Positions 1 through 7,164 of a stretch of DNA of 7,164 nucleotides are shown piece after piece. The notes beneath the pieces are model-generated. The model was given only the letters and a program-made list of their open reading frames with translations. It was not told where the DNA came from and made no database searches. The first letter of the stretch is position 1. Each line of letters starts with the position of its first letter. The position numbers were made by a program, and so were the translations under genes. This stretch comes from CAYVBN01 sp964538565 (lineage in GTDB: Bacteria; Pseudomonadota; Alphaproteobacteria; Rhizobiales; Xanthobacteraceae), in NCBI GenBank assembly GCA_964538565.1, contig CAZIGW010000235.1, positions 1 through 7,164 of the forward strand, given 5' to 3'.

Positions 1-999
1 CGCATAGGCGAGCTTCATCGCCTCGATCATCAGGTGCAGCGCCTCGGGTGAACCCGCGCCGAGCCGACCGAGCGGAAATCCCTCCAGGATGTTGAGCATC
101 TCGATCAGGTGGATTCCTCCCGAGGACGGCGGCGGCATCGAGACGACGTCGTAGCCGCGATAGGTGCCGCGCACCGGCGTGCGGACCACGGCACGATAGC
201 GGGCGAGGTCCTCACGCGTCATCCGTCCGCCGGCGGCGCGAACCGAATCCACAATGTGTCCGGCGATCGGCCCGCGATAGAAGGCGCGCGGGCCGTCTTT
301 GGCAATCGCCGCGAGCGAGGCGGCGAGCTCCGGCTGGCGCAGCACCTCCCCTTCCCCGGGCGCGTGGCCCGCCCGCAGAAAGATCCGCGCCGTGCTCGGC
401 CAGCGCGCGAGCCGCGTTTCGGCGAGATGCAGCGAATCGAAAAGATCGTCGGTGACCGGCACGCCCTTGCGCGCGAGCCGGATGGCCGGCGCGATCAGAT
501 CGGCCAGCGTGAAGCGGCCCGAACCGTAGCGGGCATGGGCGAGCGCGAGCCCGGCCACCGTGCCCGGAACCCCGACCGCGAGTCCGCTGTCGCGCGATTT
601 GCGTGGATCGGCGTTGCCCTGCTCGTCGAGAAAGACGTCGCGCGTCGTCGCGGCCGGCGCCGTTTCGCGGTAGTCGATCGCCACGTCCCTGTGGCGTCTC
701 GCCAGATGAATCACCATGAAGCCGCCGCCGCCGAGATTGCCGGCTCGCGGCATCGTGACGGCGAGCGCGAATCCGACCGCGACCGCCGCATCGACCGCGT
801 TGCCGCCGCGCCGCAGGATGTCGACGCCGATCTGCGTCGCGCGCCGCTCCTGGCTCGCGACCATGCCGTGGCGGGCCGAGACGGCCACGACGTGCGTGGC
901 TTCCCGCGTGCTGGGCGCGAGCGCCGACGGAGACTGGGCCGCAACGGTCGAAACGGTGAGCAGAGCCGCAAATAGCGCAACGGCCAGTCGATGCCACAT
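1..999 (-). CDS. ggt: Gamma-glutamyltransferase, N-terminal part (cut by left edge)
   Basis: The enzyme hydrolyses or transfers the gamma-glutamyl group of glutathione and related compounds, normally in the periplasm. The visible 333 residues begin with a Sec-type signal peptide: a short basic start, a hydrophobic stretch at about residues 5-19, and a likely cleavage site after VAA at residue 21. Family motifs follow in order: RRGGNAVDAAVAVG (about 63-76), PRAGNLGGGGFM (84-95), DYRETAP with Arg111, which matches the substrate-carboxylate-binding Arg114 of E. coli Ggt, and MPPPSSGG (288-295). The frame is open to base 1 and ends in EAMKLAYA, a typical family stretch. Family members have about 560-580 residues, so the autocleavage/nucleophile threonine and the whole small subunit lie outside the window; activity cannot be judged. 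The ATG at 997-999 is chosen because it places the signal peptide at the N-terminus and has ACGAGG (1010-1015) 10 nt upstream. The gene is divergent from the glutamate dehydrogenase gene. The family is certain; the substrate in vivo is not. Confidence 0.95.
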   Translation of the reverse strand, partial: MWHRLAVALFAALLTVSTVAAQSPSALAPSTREATHVVAVSARHGMVASQERRATQIGVDILRRGGNAVDAAVAVGFALAVTMPRAGNLGGGGFMVIHLARRHRDVAIDYRETAPAATTRDVFLDEQGNADPRKSRDSGLAVGVPGTVAGLALAHARYGSGRFTLADLIAPAIRLARKGVPVTDDLFDSLHLAETRLARWPSTARIFLRAGHAPGEGEVLRQPELAASLAAIAKDGPRAFYRGPIAGHIVDSVRAAGGRMTREDLARYRAVVRTPVRGTYRGYDVVSMPPPSSGGIHLIEMLNILEGFPLGRLGAGSPEALHLMIEAMKLAYA

Positions 1000-1031
1000 G
1001 GAACGCGAGCCTCGTTGGATCGGCGGCCCCG

Positions 1032-1060
1032 GTGATAGGCGGTCCGCCCCGGGCTGTCGA
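1032..1060 (-). promoter_or_regulatory. Candidate sigma-70-type promoter of ggt
   Basis: Read on the minus strand, TCGACA (1060-1055; 5 of 6 match to TTGACA) and TATCAC (1037-1032; 4 of 6 match to TATAAT) are separated by exactly 17 bp. Transcription would begin near 1025, giving a leader of about 25 nt that contains the ACGAGG ribosome binding site before the ATG at 999. Spacing and placement are good. The match was found by eye in GC-rich DNA and has not been tested against chance. Confidence 0.45.
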
Positions 1061-1114
1061 TGCCCCGGCGGTTCGGCCGCGACGGCAATTTGTCGGCGGG
1101 TCGACATGACGTCT

Positions 1115-1126
1115 CGGGCGCGCCCG
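1115..1126. repeat. 12-bp perfect palindrome between the divergent genes
   Basis: CGGGCGCGCCCG reads the same on both strands and lies near the middle of the 237-bp ggt-gdh intergenic region, upstream of both genes. It could be an operator, but it is made only of G and C, and such palindromes arise by chance in DNA of this composition. No regulator family is recognised. Confidence 0.25.
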
Positions 1127-1221
1127 TGGTTCCGTCCCGCGATCGCACCCGCCGGTCCGCCGGCCTGATCCCTCGACGAGCGTGGCGGGATCGGCGACAC
1201 TCGCGCGGGGGCGATTCACTC

Positions 1222-1228
1222 AGGCGAG
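1222..1228 (+). promoter_or_regulatory. Ribosome binding site of the glutamate dehydrogenase gene
   Basis: AGGCGAG lies 8 nt before the ATG at 1237 and is a moderate match to the Shine-Dalgarno consensus. It helps decide the start: the longer in-frame alternative, ATG at 1060, has no comparable purine-rich motif in front of it. Confidence 0.5.
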
Positions 1229-1236
1229 CGGCGAAC

Positions 1237-4200
1237 ATGGGCGCTGACGTCCTCATCGGCACGCAGGAAGAACACGTCGCGGCGCGCGCGATCGAGCAGG
1301 CCTGCATGGTGCTTGCCGGATTGTCCGGCGAGATCCCGCACGATTTCGCCGCGCGGCTTTTCGCGCGCGCCGCTCCCGAGGACGTGGTGCGTTACGAGCC
1401 GCGGGAGATCGCCCACCTGGCGTTCGAGACCTGGGCATTCCTGGCGGTGCGCAAGCCGGGCGTCCCCAAGATCCGCTTCGAGTCGCCGGCAGCCACGGCC
1501 GGTGCGCGGCTGAAGACCATCTCGGTGATCGAGATCGTCAACGACGACATGCCGTTCCTCGTCGACTCGGTGATGGGCCAGCTCACCGAGACAGGGCTCG
1601 AAGTGCGGCTCGTTGCCCATCCGATCTTCACGGTCGAACGCGAACCGTCCGGCGCGCTCGCCGGACTTCACGGCGAGAATTTGCCCGGGCCGACGGCGCA
1701 CCGCGAGAGCGTCATCCACATTCACGTCGAACGCGTCGAGGACGAGACGCGGCGCAACGAGGTCGTTGCGGCGCTCGGCGGCGTGCTCGCCCAGGTGCGT
1801 CGCGCGGTCGAGGATTGGCGGCCGATGCTCGCGCGCGTCAAGGAGACGATCGCCGGGATGCGGTCGGCCCCGCCGCCGCTCGCGCACGACGAACTGCTCG
1901 AGACGATCCAGTTCCTCGAATGGCTGACCTTCGACAATTTCACCTTCCTGGGCGTCCAGGATCTCGTGCTGGAGAACAACCGGACGCTGCTCGCGCCCGC
2001 CGCCGAAACCGCGCTCGGCGTGCTGCGGGTGTCGGGCGGACGCGTGCTGCCCCAGGCCGATGCGTCAATTCCGGTGACGCCGCGCGGGCGCGCATTTCTG
2101 GATCAGCCGGGCGCGCTGATCATCACCAAGGACGACGCCCGCTCCCTGGTGCATCGCCGCGTGGCGATGGATTTCGTCGGCCTCAAGCGTTACGCCGCCG
2201 ACCGGACCGTCACCGGCCTCTTTCGCATCGTCGGACTGTTCACCTCGACCGCCTACACGCGCTCGAGCCGCAGCATTCCCTACTTGCGCCGCAAGATCGA
2301 CGCGGTGCTGTCGCGGGCCGGATTCGATCCCGAGGGTCACTCCGGAAAGGCGCTCGTCAACGTGCTGGAAACCTATCCGCGCGACGAACTGTTCCAGATC
2401 GACGAGGACACGCTCTACCACTTCGCCATCGCCATTCTGCAGCTCGAAGAGCGCCCCCGCGTGCGCGTCCTGCCGCGACGCGACCGCTTCGGGCGTTTCG
2501 TCTCGGTTCTCGTCTACGTTCCGCGCGAACGCTACGACAGCGCGACGCGGGCGGCGATCGGCAAGCTGCTGGCTGATTCCTACGGCGGAATCGCCGGCTT
2601 TTTCACGCCGTTCTTCCCCGAAGGACCTCTGGTGCGCGTCAATTTCATGATCGGGCGCGCAGGCCGCGATCTCGCCGACCCCGACCGCGCGGGACTCGAA
2701 CGCGCGGTCGCGGCTCTGGTGCGCACGTGGAGCGACACGCTCGCGGAGGCGCTTGCGCTCGCGCACGACCCCGGCAAGGCGCACGTGCTGATCGAGCGCT
2801 ATCGCGACGCGTTCTCGGCGGGCTATCGCGAGGCCTATGCGCCGAACGTGGCCGTCGCGGACATTCGCGTGATCGAAACGCTCTCGGCGGATCGACCGCT
2901 CGGCGTCGACTTCCACCGCCGGAGCGCCGAAGGTGACGGCGCCATCGGGCTCAAGGTCTGGAGCCATGCCCGGCCGATCCCGCTCTCCGAGCGCGTTCCG
3001 GTGCTGGAGCACATGGGGTTCAAGGTCGTCGACGAGCGCACCTACCACGTCACCCCGCGCAACGCCGGTGCGCCCGGATTCTGGCTGCACGACATGCTGC
3101 TTGCCGCCACCACGGGCGTCGCCGACGTCCAGGCGCTGAAGTCGCGGCTCGAGACGTGCTTCCTGCGGGTGATGCGTGGCCTCGCCGAGAACGACGGATA
3201 CAATGCGCTCGTGCTCGCCGCCGGACTGCCTTGGCGCGACGTGGCGCTCGTGCGCGCCATTTCGCGCTATCTGCGGCAGGTCCGCGTGCCCTACTCGCAG
3301 GACTACATGTGGGCGACGCTTGGCCGGCACGGCTCGATCGTCGCCCGGATCGTCGCGCTGTTTCACATCCGGTTCGATCCGCGATTCGCGGTTGAGGCCG
3401 GGGAGCGGGCCGCGCGCGAGGCGCGATTGATCGCCGAGATCGAAGCCGCCCTGCAAACCGTCGAGAGTCTCGACGAGGACCGCATCCTTCGCCGTTTCCT
3501 CAACGCCGTGCAGTCGGCGCTGCGCACCAATTTCTATCAGCTCGGTTCCGACGGTCAGCCCAAGCCGGTGCTCGCCATCAAATTCGACAGCCGCAAGGTC
3601 GAGGGCATGGCGCTGCCGCGCCCTCTGTACGAGATCTTCGTCTACTCGCCGCGGGTCGAGGGCATTCACCTGCGTTTCGGCAAGGTGGCGCGCGGCGGCA
3701 TCCGCTGGTCCGACCGCCCGCAGGATTTCCGCACCGAGGTGCTCGGCCTGGTCAAGGCGCAGCAGGTGAAGAACGCGGTGATCGTGCCGGTCGGCGCCAA
3801 GGGCGGCTTCGTGCCCAAGCGCCTGCCGATCGGCAATCGCGACGCCGCGCAGGCGGAAGGCGTCGCCGCCTACAAGACCTTCATCTCCACCCTGCTCGAC
3901 ATCACCGACAATCTGGGACCCGAGGGCGTCATCCCGCCGGGCGAGACGGTGCGCTACGACGACGACGATCCCTATCTGGTGGTCGCCGCCGACAAGGGCA
4001 CGGCGACGTTCTCCGACGTCGCCAACACCATCGCGCAGGAGCACGGCTTCTGGCTCGACGACGCGTTCGCCTCGGGCGGATCGGCCGGATACGACCACAA
4101 GAAGATGGGGATCACGGCGCGCGGCGCGTGGGAATCCGTGAAGCGCCACTTCCGCGAGATGGACGTCGACATAAGCCGCACGCCGTTCACGGTGGCGGGC

Positions 4201-6072
4201 GTGGGCGACATGTCGGGCGACGTGTTCGGCAACGGCATGCTGCGCGAGCGCACCATCAGGCTGGTTGCCGCGTTCGACCACCGCGACATCTTCATCGACC
4301 CCGATCCGGACCCGGCGCGCAGCTTCGCCGAGCGGCAACGGCTGTTCGATCTGCCGCGCTCGAGCTGGCGCGACTACGACCCCTCGCTGATCTCGAAGGG
4401 CGGCGGCGTCTATCCGCGAAGCGCCAAGGACGTGCCGCTGTCGCCCGAGGCGCAGGCGCTTCTCGGCATCGGGGCGGAGAAGCCGACCCCACAGGAGGTG
4501 ATGAGCGCGATCCTCCGATTGCCAGTCGACCTGCTCTGGTTCGGCGGCATCGGCACCTATGTGCGGGCGAGCGACGAGACGGACGACGCCGTCGGCGACC
4601 GGGCGAACGACGCGATCCGCGTTTCGGGAGCCGAGCTGCGCTGCAAGGTGATCGGCGAAGGCGCCAACCTCGGCATGACGCAGCGGGGGCGCATCGAGGC
4701 GGCGTTGCGCGGCATTCGCCTCAACACCGACGCGATCGACAATTCGGCCGGAGTCAACACCTCCGACGTCGAGGTCAACCTCAAGATCGCGCTGAGCCGT
4801 CCCTGTCGCGAGGGGCGCCTCAAGCGCGGCGAGCGCAACGCGTTGCTCTCGGAGCTCACCGACGAGGTCGCGCGGCTTGTCCTGCGCAACAACTATCAGC
4901 AGACGCTGGCGCTCTCGCTGGCGGAACGACGCGGCATGGAGGACCTCGGATTTCACCAGCGCCTGATGCAGACGCTGGAAGCCCGCGGGCTGCTCGACCG
5001 CGCCGTGGAATTTCTGCCCGACGACATGGAGATCGCCGAGCGCCGCCGCCGCGGGCAGCCGTTGACGCGGCCGGAGCTCGCGGTGCTTCTTTCCTACGCC
5101 AAGCTCGCGTTGCACGGCGACCTGCTGGCGTCACGCGTGCCCGACGACGCCTATCTGTCGCGCGAACTCGAGCGCTATTTTCCGCACGCGATCAGCGAGC
5201 GATTCCCGGACGCGGTCGAGCATCACCGGCTGCGGCGCGAGATCATCTCCACGCAGCTCGCGAATTCGATGGTCAATCGCGGCGGACCCTCGTTTGGCGT
5301 GCGCGTCGCCGACCAGACCGGCGCCGGCCCCGACCGGATCGCCGCCGCCTTCGCGGCGGTGCGCGACAGCTACGGGATGACCGCGATCAACACCGCGATC
5401 GAGGAACTGGACAACCGCGTTCCCGGGCAGGCCCAGCTCGCGCTGTTCGCTTCGGTCCAGGATCTGCTGCTCGACCGCGTCGTCTGGTTTCTGCGCAACG
5501 TCGATGTTGCGACCGGGCTTGCCGGCGTGGTCGATCACTACCGGTCGGGGATCGCGGCGCTCGCCAAGGCGCTCGACGAAGTGCTTCCGCCGGAGGCGGC
5601 CGCCGCGCGCGCCGCCCGCCGCAGCGAGCTCAAGGCCGCCGGCGTCCCCGGGGACCTGGCGTGCCGGCTGGCCGACCTGCCGAACCTCGGTCCCGCCCCC
5701 GACATCGCCCTCGTCGCCGACCGGACCGGACGTGCGGTCGCCGACGTGGCCTCGACCTATTTCGCCGCGGAGGCGTTGTTCCGGCTCGACCGCATCACCG
5801 CCGCGGCGCGCGGGATCGTGATATCCGACTACTTCGACCGTCTCGCGCTCGATCGCGCCCTCGATTCGATCGGCGAGGCGCAGCGGCGCCTGACCGTCGA
5901 GATGATCGCCGGGGGGGCGGCCGGACCGGCGGCGGTCGAGGCGTGGCTCGCGAGGCGCGCCGAGGACGTGGCGCGCATTCGCGGCGCCATTCACGAGATC
6001 GCCGGCTCGGGATTGACCCTGTCGAAACTCTCGGTCGCCGCGAGCCTGCTCGGGGACCTGGCCGCGCATTGA
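1237..6072 (+). CDS. gdhZ: NAD-specific glutamate dehydrogenase, large (~180 kDa) class
   Basis: This cytoplasmic enzyme oxidises L-glutamate with NAD+ to 2-oxoglutarate, ammonium and NADH, feeding amino-acid carbon into the TCA cycle. It has 1,611 residues, as expected for the family known from Streptomyces, Pseudomonas (GdhB) and Caulobacter (GdhZ). The N-terminal half shows three ACT-like segments: about 90-135 (KTISVIEIVNDDMPFLVDS), 393-470, and 580-650 (VLEHMGFKVVDERTYHVTPR). The catalytic region follows: KFDSRKV from 782, RGGIRWSDRP 819-828, PVGAKGGF with likely catalytic Lys855, GDMSGDVFGNGML 990-1002, FGGIGTYVR around 1103, GEGANLGMTQRGR from 1140, and DNSAGVNTSDVEVNLKI from 1168. A long helical C-terminal domain ends at the TGA at 6070-6072. 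All core motifs look intact. The frame is open upstream to ATG 1060, but those 59 extra codons are arginine-rich, lack family character and cover the ggt promoter, so ATG 1237 is preferred. It is divergent from ggt and convergent with purH. The symbol follows the Caulobacter name; a cell-division role like that of GdhZ is not shown here. Relatives in Pseudomonas are allosterically controlled by arginine; whether this one is cannot be seen. Confidence 0.96.
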   Translation: MGADVLIGTQEEHVAARAIEQACMVLAGLSGEIPHDFAARLFARAAPEDVVRYEPREIAHLAFETWAFLAVRKPGVPKIRFESPAATAGARLKTISVIEIVNDDMPFLVDSVMGQLTETGLEVRLVAHPIFTVEREPSGALAGLHGENLPGPTAHRESVIHIHVERVEDETRRNEVVAALGGVLAQVRRAVEDWRPMLARVKETIAGMRSAPPPLAHDELLETIQFLEWLTFDNFTFLGVQDLVLENNRTLLAPAAETALGVLRVSGGRVLPQADASIPVTPRGRAFLDQPGALIITKDDARSLVHRRVAMDFVGLKRYAADRTVTGLFRIVGLFTSTAYTRSSRSIPYLRRKIDAVLSRAGFDPEGHSGKALVNVLETYPRDELFQIDEDTLYHFAIAILQLEERPRVRVLPRRDRFGRFVSVLVYVPRERYDSATRAAIGKLLADSYGGIAGFFTPFFPEGPLVRVNFMIGRAGRDLADPDRAGLERAVAALVRTWSDTLAEALALAHDPGKAHVLIERYRDAFSAGYREAYAPNVAVADIRVIETLSADRPLGVDFHRRSAEGDGAIGLKVWSHARPIPLSERVPVLEHMGFKVVDERTYHVTPRNAGAPGFWLHDMLLAATTGVADVQALKSRLETCFLRVMRGLAENDGYNALVLAAGLPWRDVALVRAISRYLRQVRVPYSQDYMWATLGRHGSIVARIVALFHIRFDPRFAVEAGERAAREARLIAEIEAALQTVESLDEDRILRRFLNAVQSALRTNFYQLGSDGQPKPVLAIKFDSRKVEGMALPRPLYEIFVYSPRVEGIHLRFGKVARGGIRWSDRPQDFRTEVLGLVKAQQVKNAVIVPVGAKGGFVPKRLPIGNRDAAQAEGVAAYKTFISTLLDITDNLGPEGVIPPGETVRYDDDDPYLVVAADKGTATFSDVANTIAQEHGFWLDDAFASGGSAGYDHKKMGITARGAWESVKRHFREMDVDISRTPFTVAGVGDMSGDVFGNGMLRERTIRLVAAFDHRDIFIDPDPDPARSFAERQRLFDLPRSSWRDYDPSLISKGGGVYPRSAKDVPLSPEAQALLGIGAEKPTPQEVMSAILRLPVDLLWFGGIGTYVRASDETDDAVGDRANDAIRVSGAELRCKVIGEGANLGMTQRGRIEAALRGIRLNTDAIDNSAGVNTSDVEVNLKIALSRPCREGRLKRGERNALLSELTDEVARLVLRNNYQQTLALSLAERRGMEDLGFHQRLMQTLEARGLLDRAVEFLPDDMEIAERRRRGQPLTRPELAVLLSYAKLALHGDLLASRVPDDAYLSRELERYFPHAISERFPDAVEHHRLRREIISTQLANSMVNRGGPSFGVRVADQTGAGPDRIAAAFAAVRDSYGMTAINTAIEELDNRVPGQAQLALFASVQDLLLDRVVWFLRNVDVATGLAGVVDHYRSGIAALAKALDEVLPPEAAAARAARRSELKAAGVPGDLACRLADLPNLGPAPDIALVADRTGRAVADVASTYFAAEALFRLDRITAAARGIVISDYFDRLALDRALDSIGEAQRRLTVEMIAGGAAGPAAVEAWLARRAEDVARIRGAIHEIAGSGLTLSKLSVAASLLGDLAAH

Positions 6073-6096
6073 GCCGACTGCGGCCCAAGCCCGCCC

Positions 6097-7164
6097 TCAG
6101 TGGCGAAAGTGCCGCGTGCCGGTGAACACCATCGCCACGCCGTGATCGTCGGCGGCCCGGATCACTTCCTCGTCGCGCAGCGAGCCGCCCGGCTGGATCA
6201 CCGCCGTCGCGCCGGCCGCGATGGCGACCAGCAGGCCGTCGGCGAACGGAAAGAACGCGTCGGACGCAACGACCGAGCCCCTGGTCAATGGCTCGGCCTC
6301 CCCGGCCTGCTCCGCCGCCTCCTCGGCTTTGCGCGCCGCGATGCGCGCCGCGTCGACGCGACTCATCTGGCCGGCGCCGATGCCGACCGTGGCGCTGTCC
6401 TTGGCGTAGACGATCGTGTTCGACTTCACGTGCTTGGCGACCCGGAAGGCGAAGCACAGGTCGCGCAGCTCCGCCGCGCTCGGCGCCCGTTTCGTGACCG
6501 TGGTGAACTGCATGCGATCGACGCCCGCGTTGTCGCGCGACTGCGTCAGCAGCCCGCCGGCGACCGATTTCACGACCAGGCCGGGCGCGGCCGGGTCCGG
6601 CAGCCCCCCGGCGAGCAGCAGGCGCAGGTTCTTCTTGGCGCCGATGATCGCGATCGCCTCCTCGCTGGCATCCGGGGCGATGATCACTTCGGTAAAGATC
6701 TCGGTGATCGCGCGCGCAGCTTCCGCATCGATCGGACGATTCAGCGCGACGATCCCGCCGTAGGCGGAGACCGGGTCGCAACGCAGCGCCTTGCGATAGG
6801 CGTCCACGAGCGTATCCCCCTCGGCGACGCCGCACGGGTTCGCGTGCTTGACGATCACACAGGCGGCCGTGCGGCCGGCGTCGAATTCCGCCACGCACTC
6901 GTAGGCCGCGTCGGTGTCGTTGATATTGTTGTAGGAGAGCTGCTTGCCCTGCACCTGCCGGGCGGTTGCGACCCCGACGCGCGCCTCCGACGTGCGATAG
7001 AACGCCGCCGTCTGATGCGGATTCTCGCCGTAGCGCAACGCTTCGATCAGGCGGCCGCCGACCGCGCGAAAGTCCGGGGCGGTTTCGTCCGTCTGCCGGG
7101 CGAACCAGTTGGCGATCGCCGCGTCGTAGACCGCCGTGCGGCCGTACGCCTTGGCGGCAAGCCG
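6097..7164 (-). CDS. purH: Bifunctional PurH: AICAR transformylase / IMP cyclohydrolase, C-terminal part (cut by right edge)
   Basis: PurH performs the last two steps of purine synthesis in the cytoplasm: it formylates AICAR with 10-formyl-tetrahydrofolate, then closes the ring to give IMP. The 355 residues visible cover essentially the whole transformylase domain. The frame enters from the right edge as RLAAKAYGRTAVYDAAI and continues through RYGENPHQ (7018-7038), GKQLSYNNINDTDAA and IVKHANPCG. In the last motif the Lys-His pair encoded at 6844-6849 matches the catalytic Lys266-His267 of the human enzyme. SDAFFPFADG (about 6235-6264), QPGGSLRD (about 6172-6200) and the canonical C-terminus TGTRHFRH with TGA at 6097-6099 follow. 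The start and about 165-170 N-terminal residues, which form the IMP cyclohydrolase domain, lie outside the window (usual length about 525-530). There are no frameshifts or missing key residues in the visible part. The gene faces the glutamate dehydrogenase gene tail to tail, 24 bp apart. Confidence 0.97.
   Translation of the reverse strand, partial: RLAAKAYGRTAVYDAAIANWFARQTDETAPDFRAVGGRLIEALRYGENPHQTAAFYRTSEARVGVATARQVQGKQLSYNNINDTDAAYECVAEFDAGRTAACVIVKHANPCGVAEGDTLVDAYRKALRCDPVSAYGGIVALNRPIDAEAARAITEIFTEVIIAPDASEEAIAIIGAKKNLRLLLAGGLPDPAAPGLVVKSVAGGLLTQSRDNAGVDRMQFTTVTKRAPSAAELRDLCFAFRVAKHVKSNTIVYAKDSATVGIGAGQMSRVDAARIAARKAEEAAEQAGEAEPLTRGSVVASDAFFPFADGLLVAIAAGATAVIQPGGSLRDEEVIRAADDHGVAMVFTGTRHFRH

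Noticed and set aside
109..1307. Several open frames on both strands overlapping ggt (for example 109-975 plus, 212-1219 minus, 711-1307 minus)
   Set aside because: The ggt frame, open from the ATG at 999 to the left edge, shows signal peptide and family motifs; the others are Arg-rich shadows without recognisable features.
2065..5115. A 1,016-codon open frame on the minus strand, antisense to the glutamate dehydrogenase gene
   Set aside because: It lies wholly inside a gene whose plus-strand product has every family motif. GC-rich codon bias removes stops from one antisense frame, the translation is rich in Arg, His, Asp and Ala, and no domain is recognisable.
5911..5917. Run of seven G near the 3' end of the dehydrogenase gene, considered as a possible frameshift or phase-variation tract
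   Set aside because: The frame continues after the run into a family-like C-terminal segment and a normal stop, so the frame is intact. Runs of this length are common in GC-rich genomes.
4128..6125. A 665-codon plus-strand open frame in another phase, overlapping the end of the dehydrogenase gene
   Set aside because: Its translation is a low-complexity Arg/Ala/Gly sequence without motifs, while the frame in use carries the conserved catalytic and C-terminal regions. It is a frame shadow.
5795..6898. A 367-codon minus-strand open frame running through purH into the end of the dehydrogenase gene
   Set aside because: It is in another phase from the purH frame, which is fully conserved. Its translation is Arg/Gly-rich and has no motif.
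7036..7038. Internal TTG as a start for a shorter purH product
   Set aside because: The same frame is open to the right edge, and the 42 upstream codons encode typical PurH sequence, so the gene continues beyond the window.

Overview
The window is GC-rich chromosomal DNA with dense coding and strong G/C preference at third codon positions. The three proteins look alphaproteobacterial: the PurH sequence, the ~1,610-residue glutamate dehydrogenase of the large (~180 kDa) NAD-dependent class, and the periplasmic gamma-glutamyltransferase. I cannot place the order with confidence. I see no mobile element, CRISPR array, rRNA, tRNA or phage gene.

Layout: (1) 1-999, minus strand: the N-terminal 333 residues of a secreted gamma-glutamyltransferase (ggt), cut by the left edge. 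(2) 1000-1236: a 237-bp region between divergent genes. It holds a plausible sigma-70-type promoter and ribosome binding site for ggt, a 12-bp palindrome, and a ribosome binding site for the next gene. (3) 1237-6072, plus strand: a complete large NAD-specific glutamate dehydrogenase. (4) 6073-6096: a 24-bp gap between convergent genes with no recognisable terminator hairpin. (5) 6097-7164, minus strand: the C-terminal 355 residues of bifunctional PurH, cut by the right edge.

The divergent ggt/gdh pair makes metabolic sense. Gamma-glutamyltransferase frees glutamate from glutathione and other gamma-glutamyl compounds in the periplasm. The NAD-dependent dehydrogenase then breaks glutamate down to 2-oxoglutarate, ammonium and NADH in the cytoplasm. 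This link is inferred from gene position only. PurH, which makes IMP, appears to be an unrelated housekeeping neighbour.

I found no new biological system here. The many long open frames on the opposite strand or in other frames are by-products of the GC-rich codon bias. The observations listed are modest and mostly concern the ggt-gdh intergenic region.
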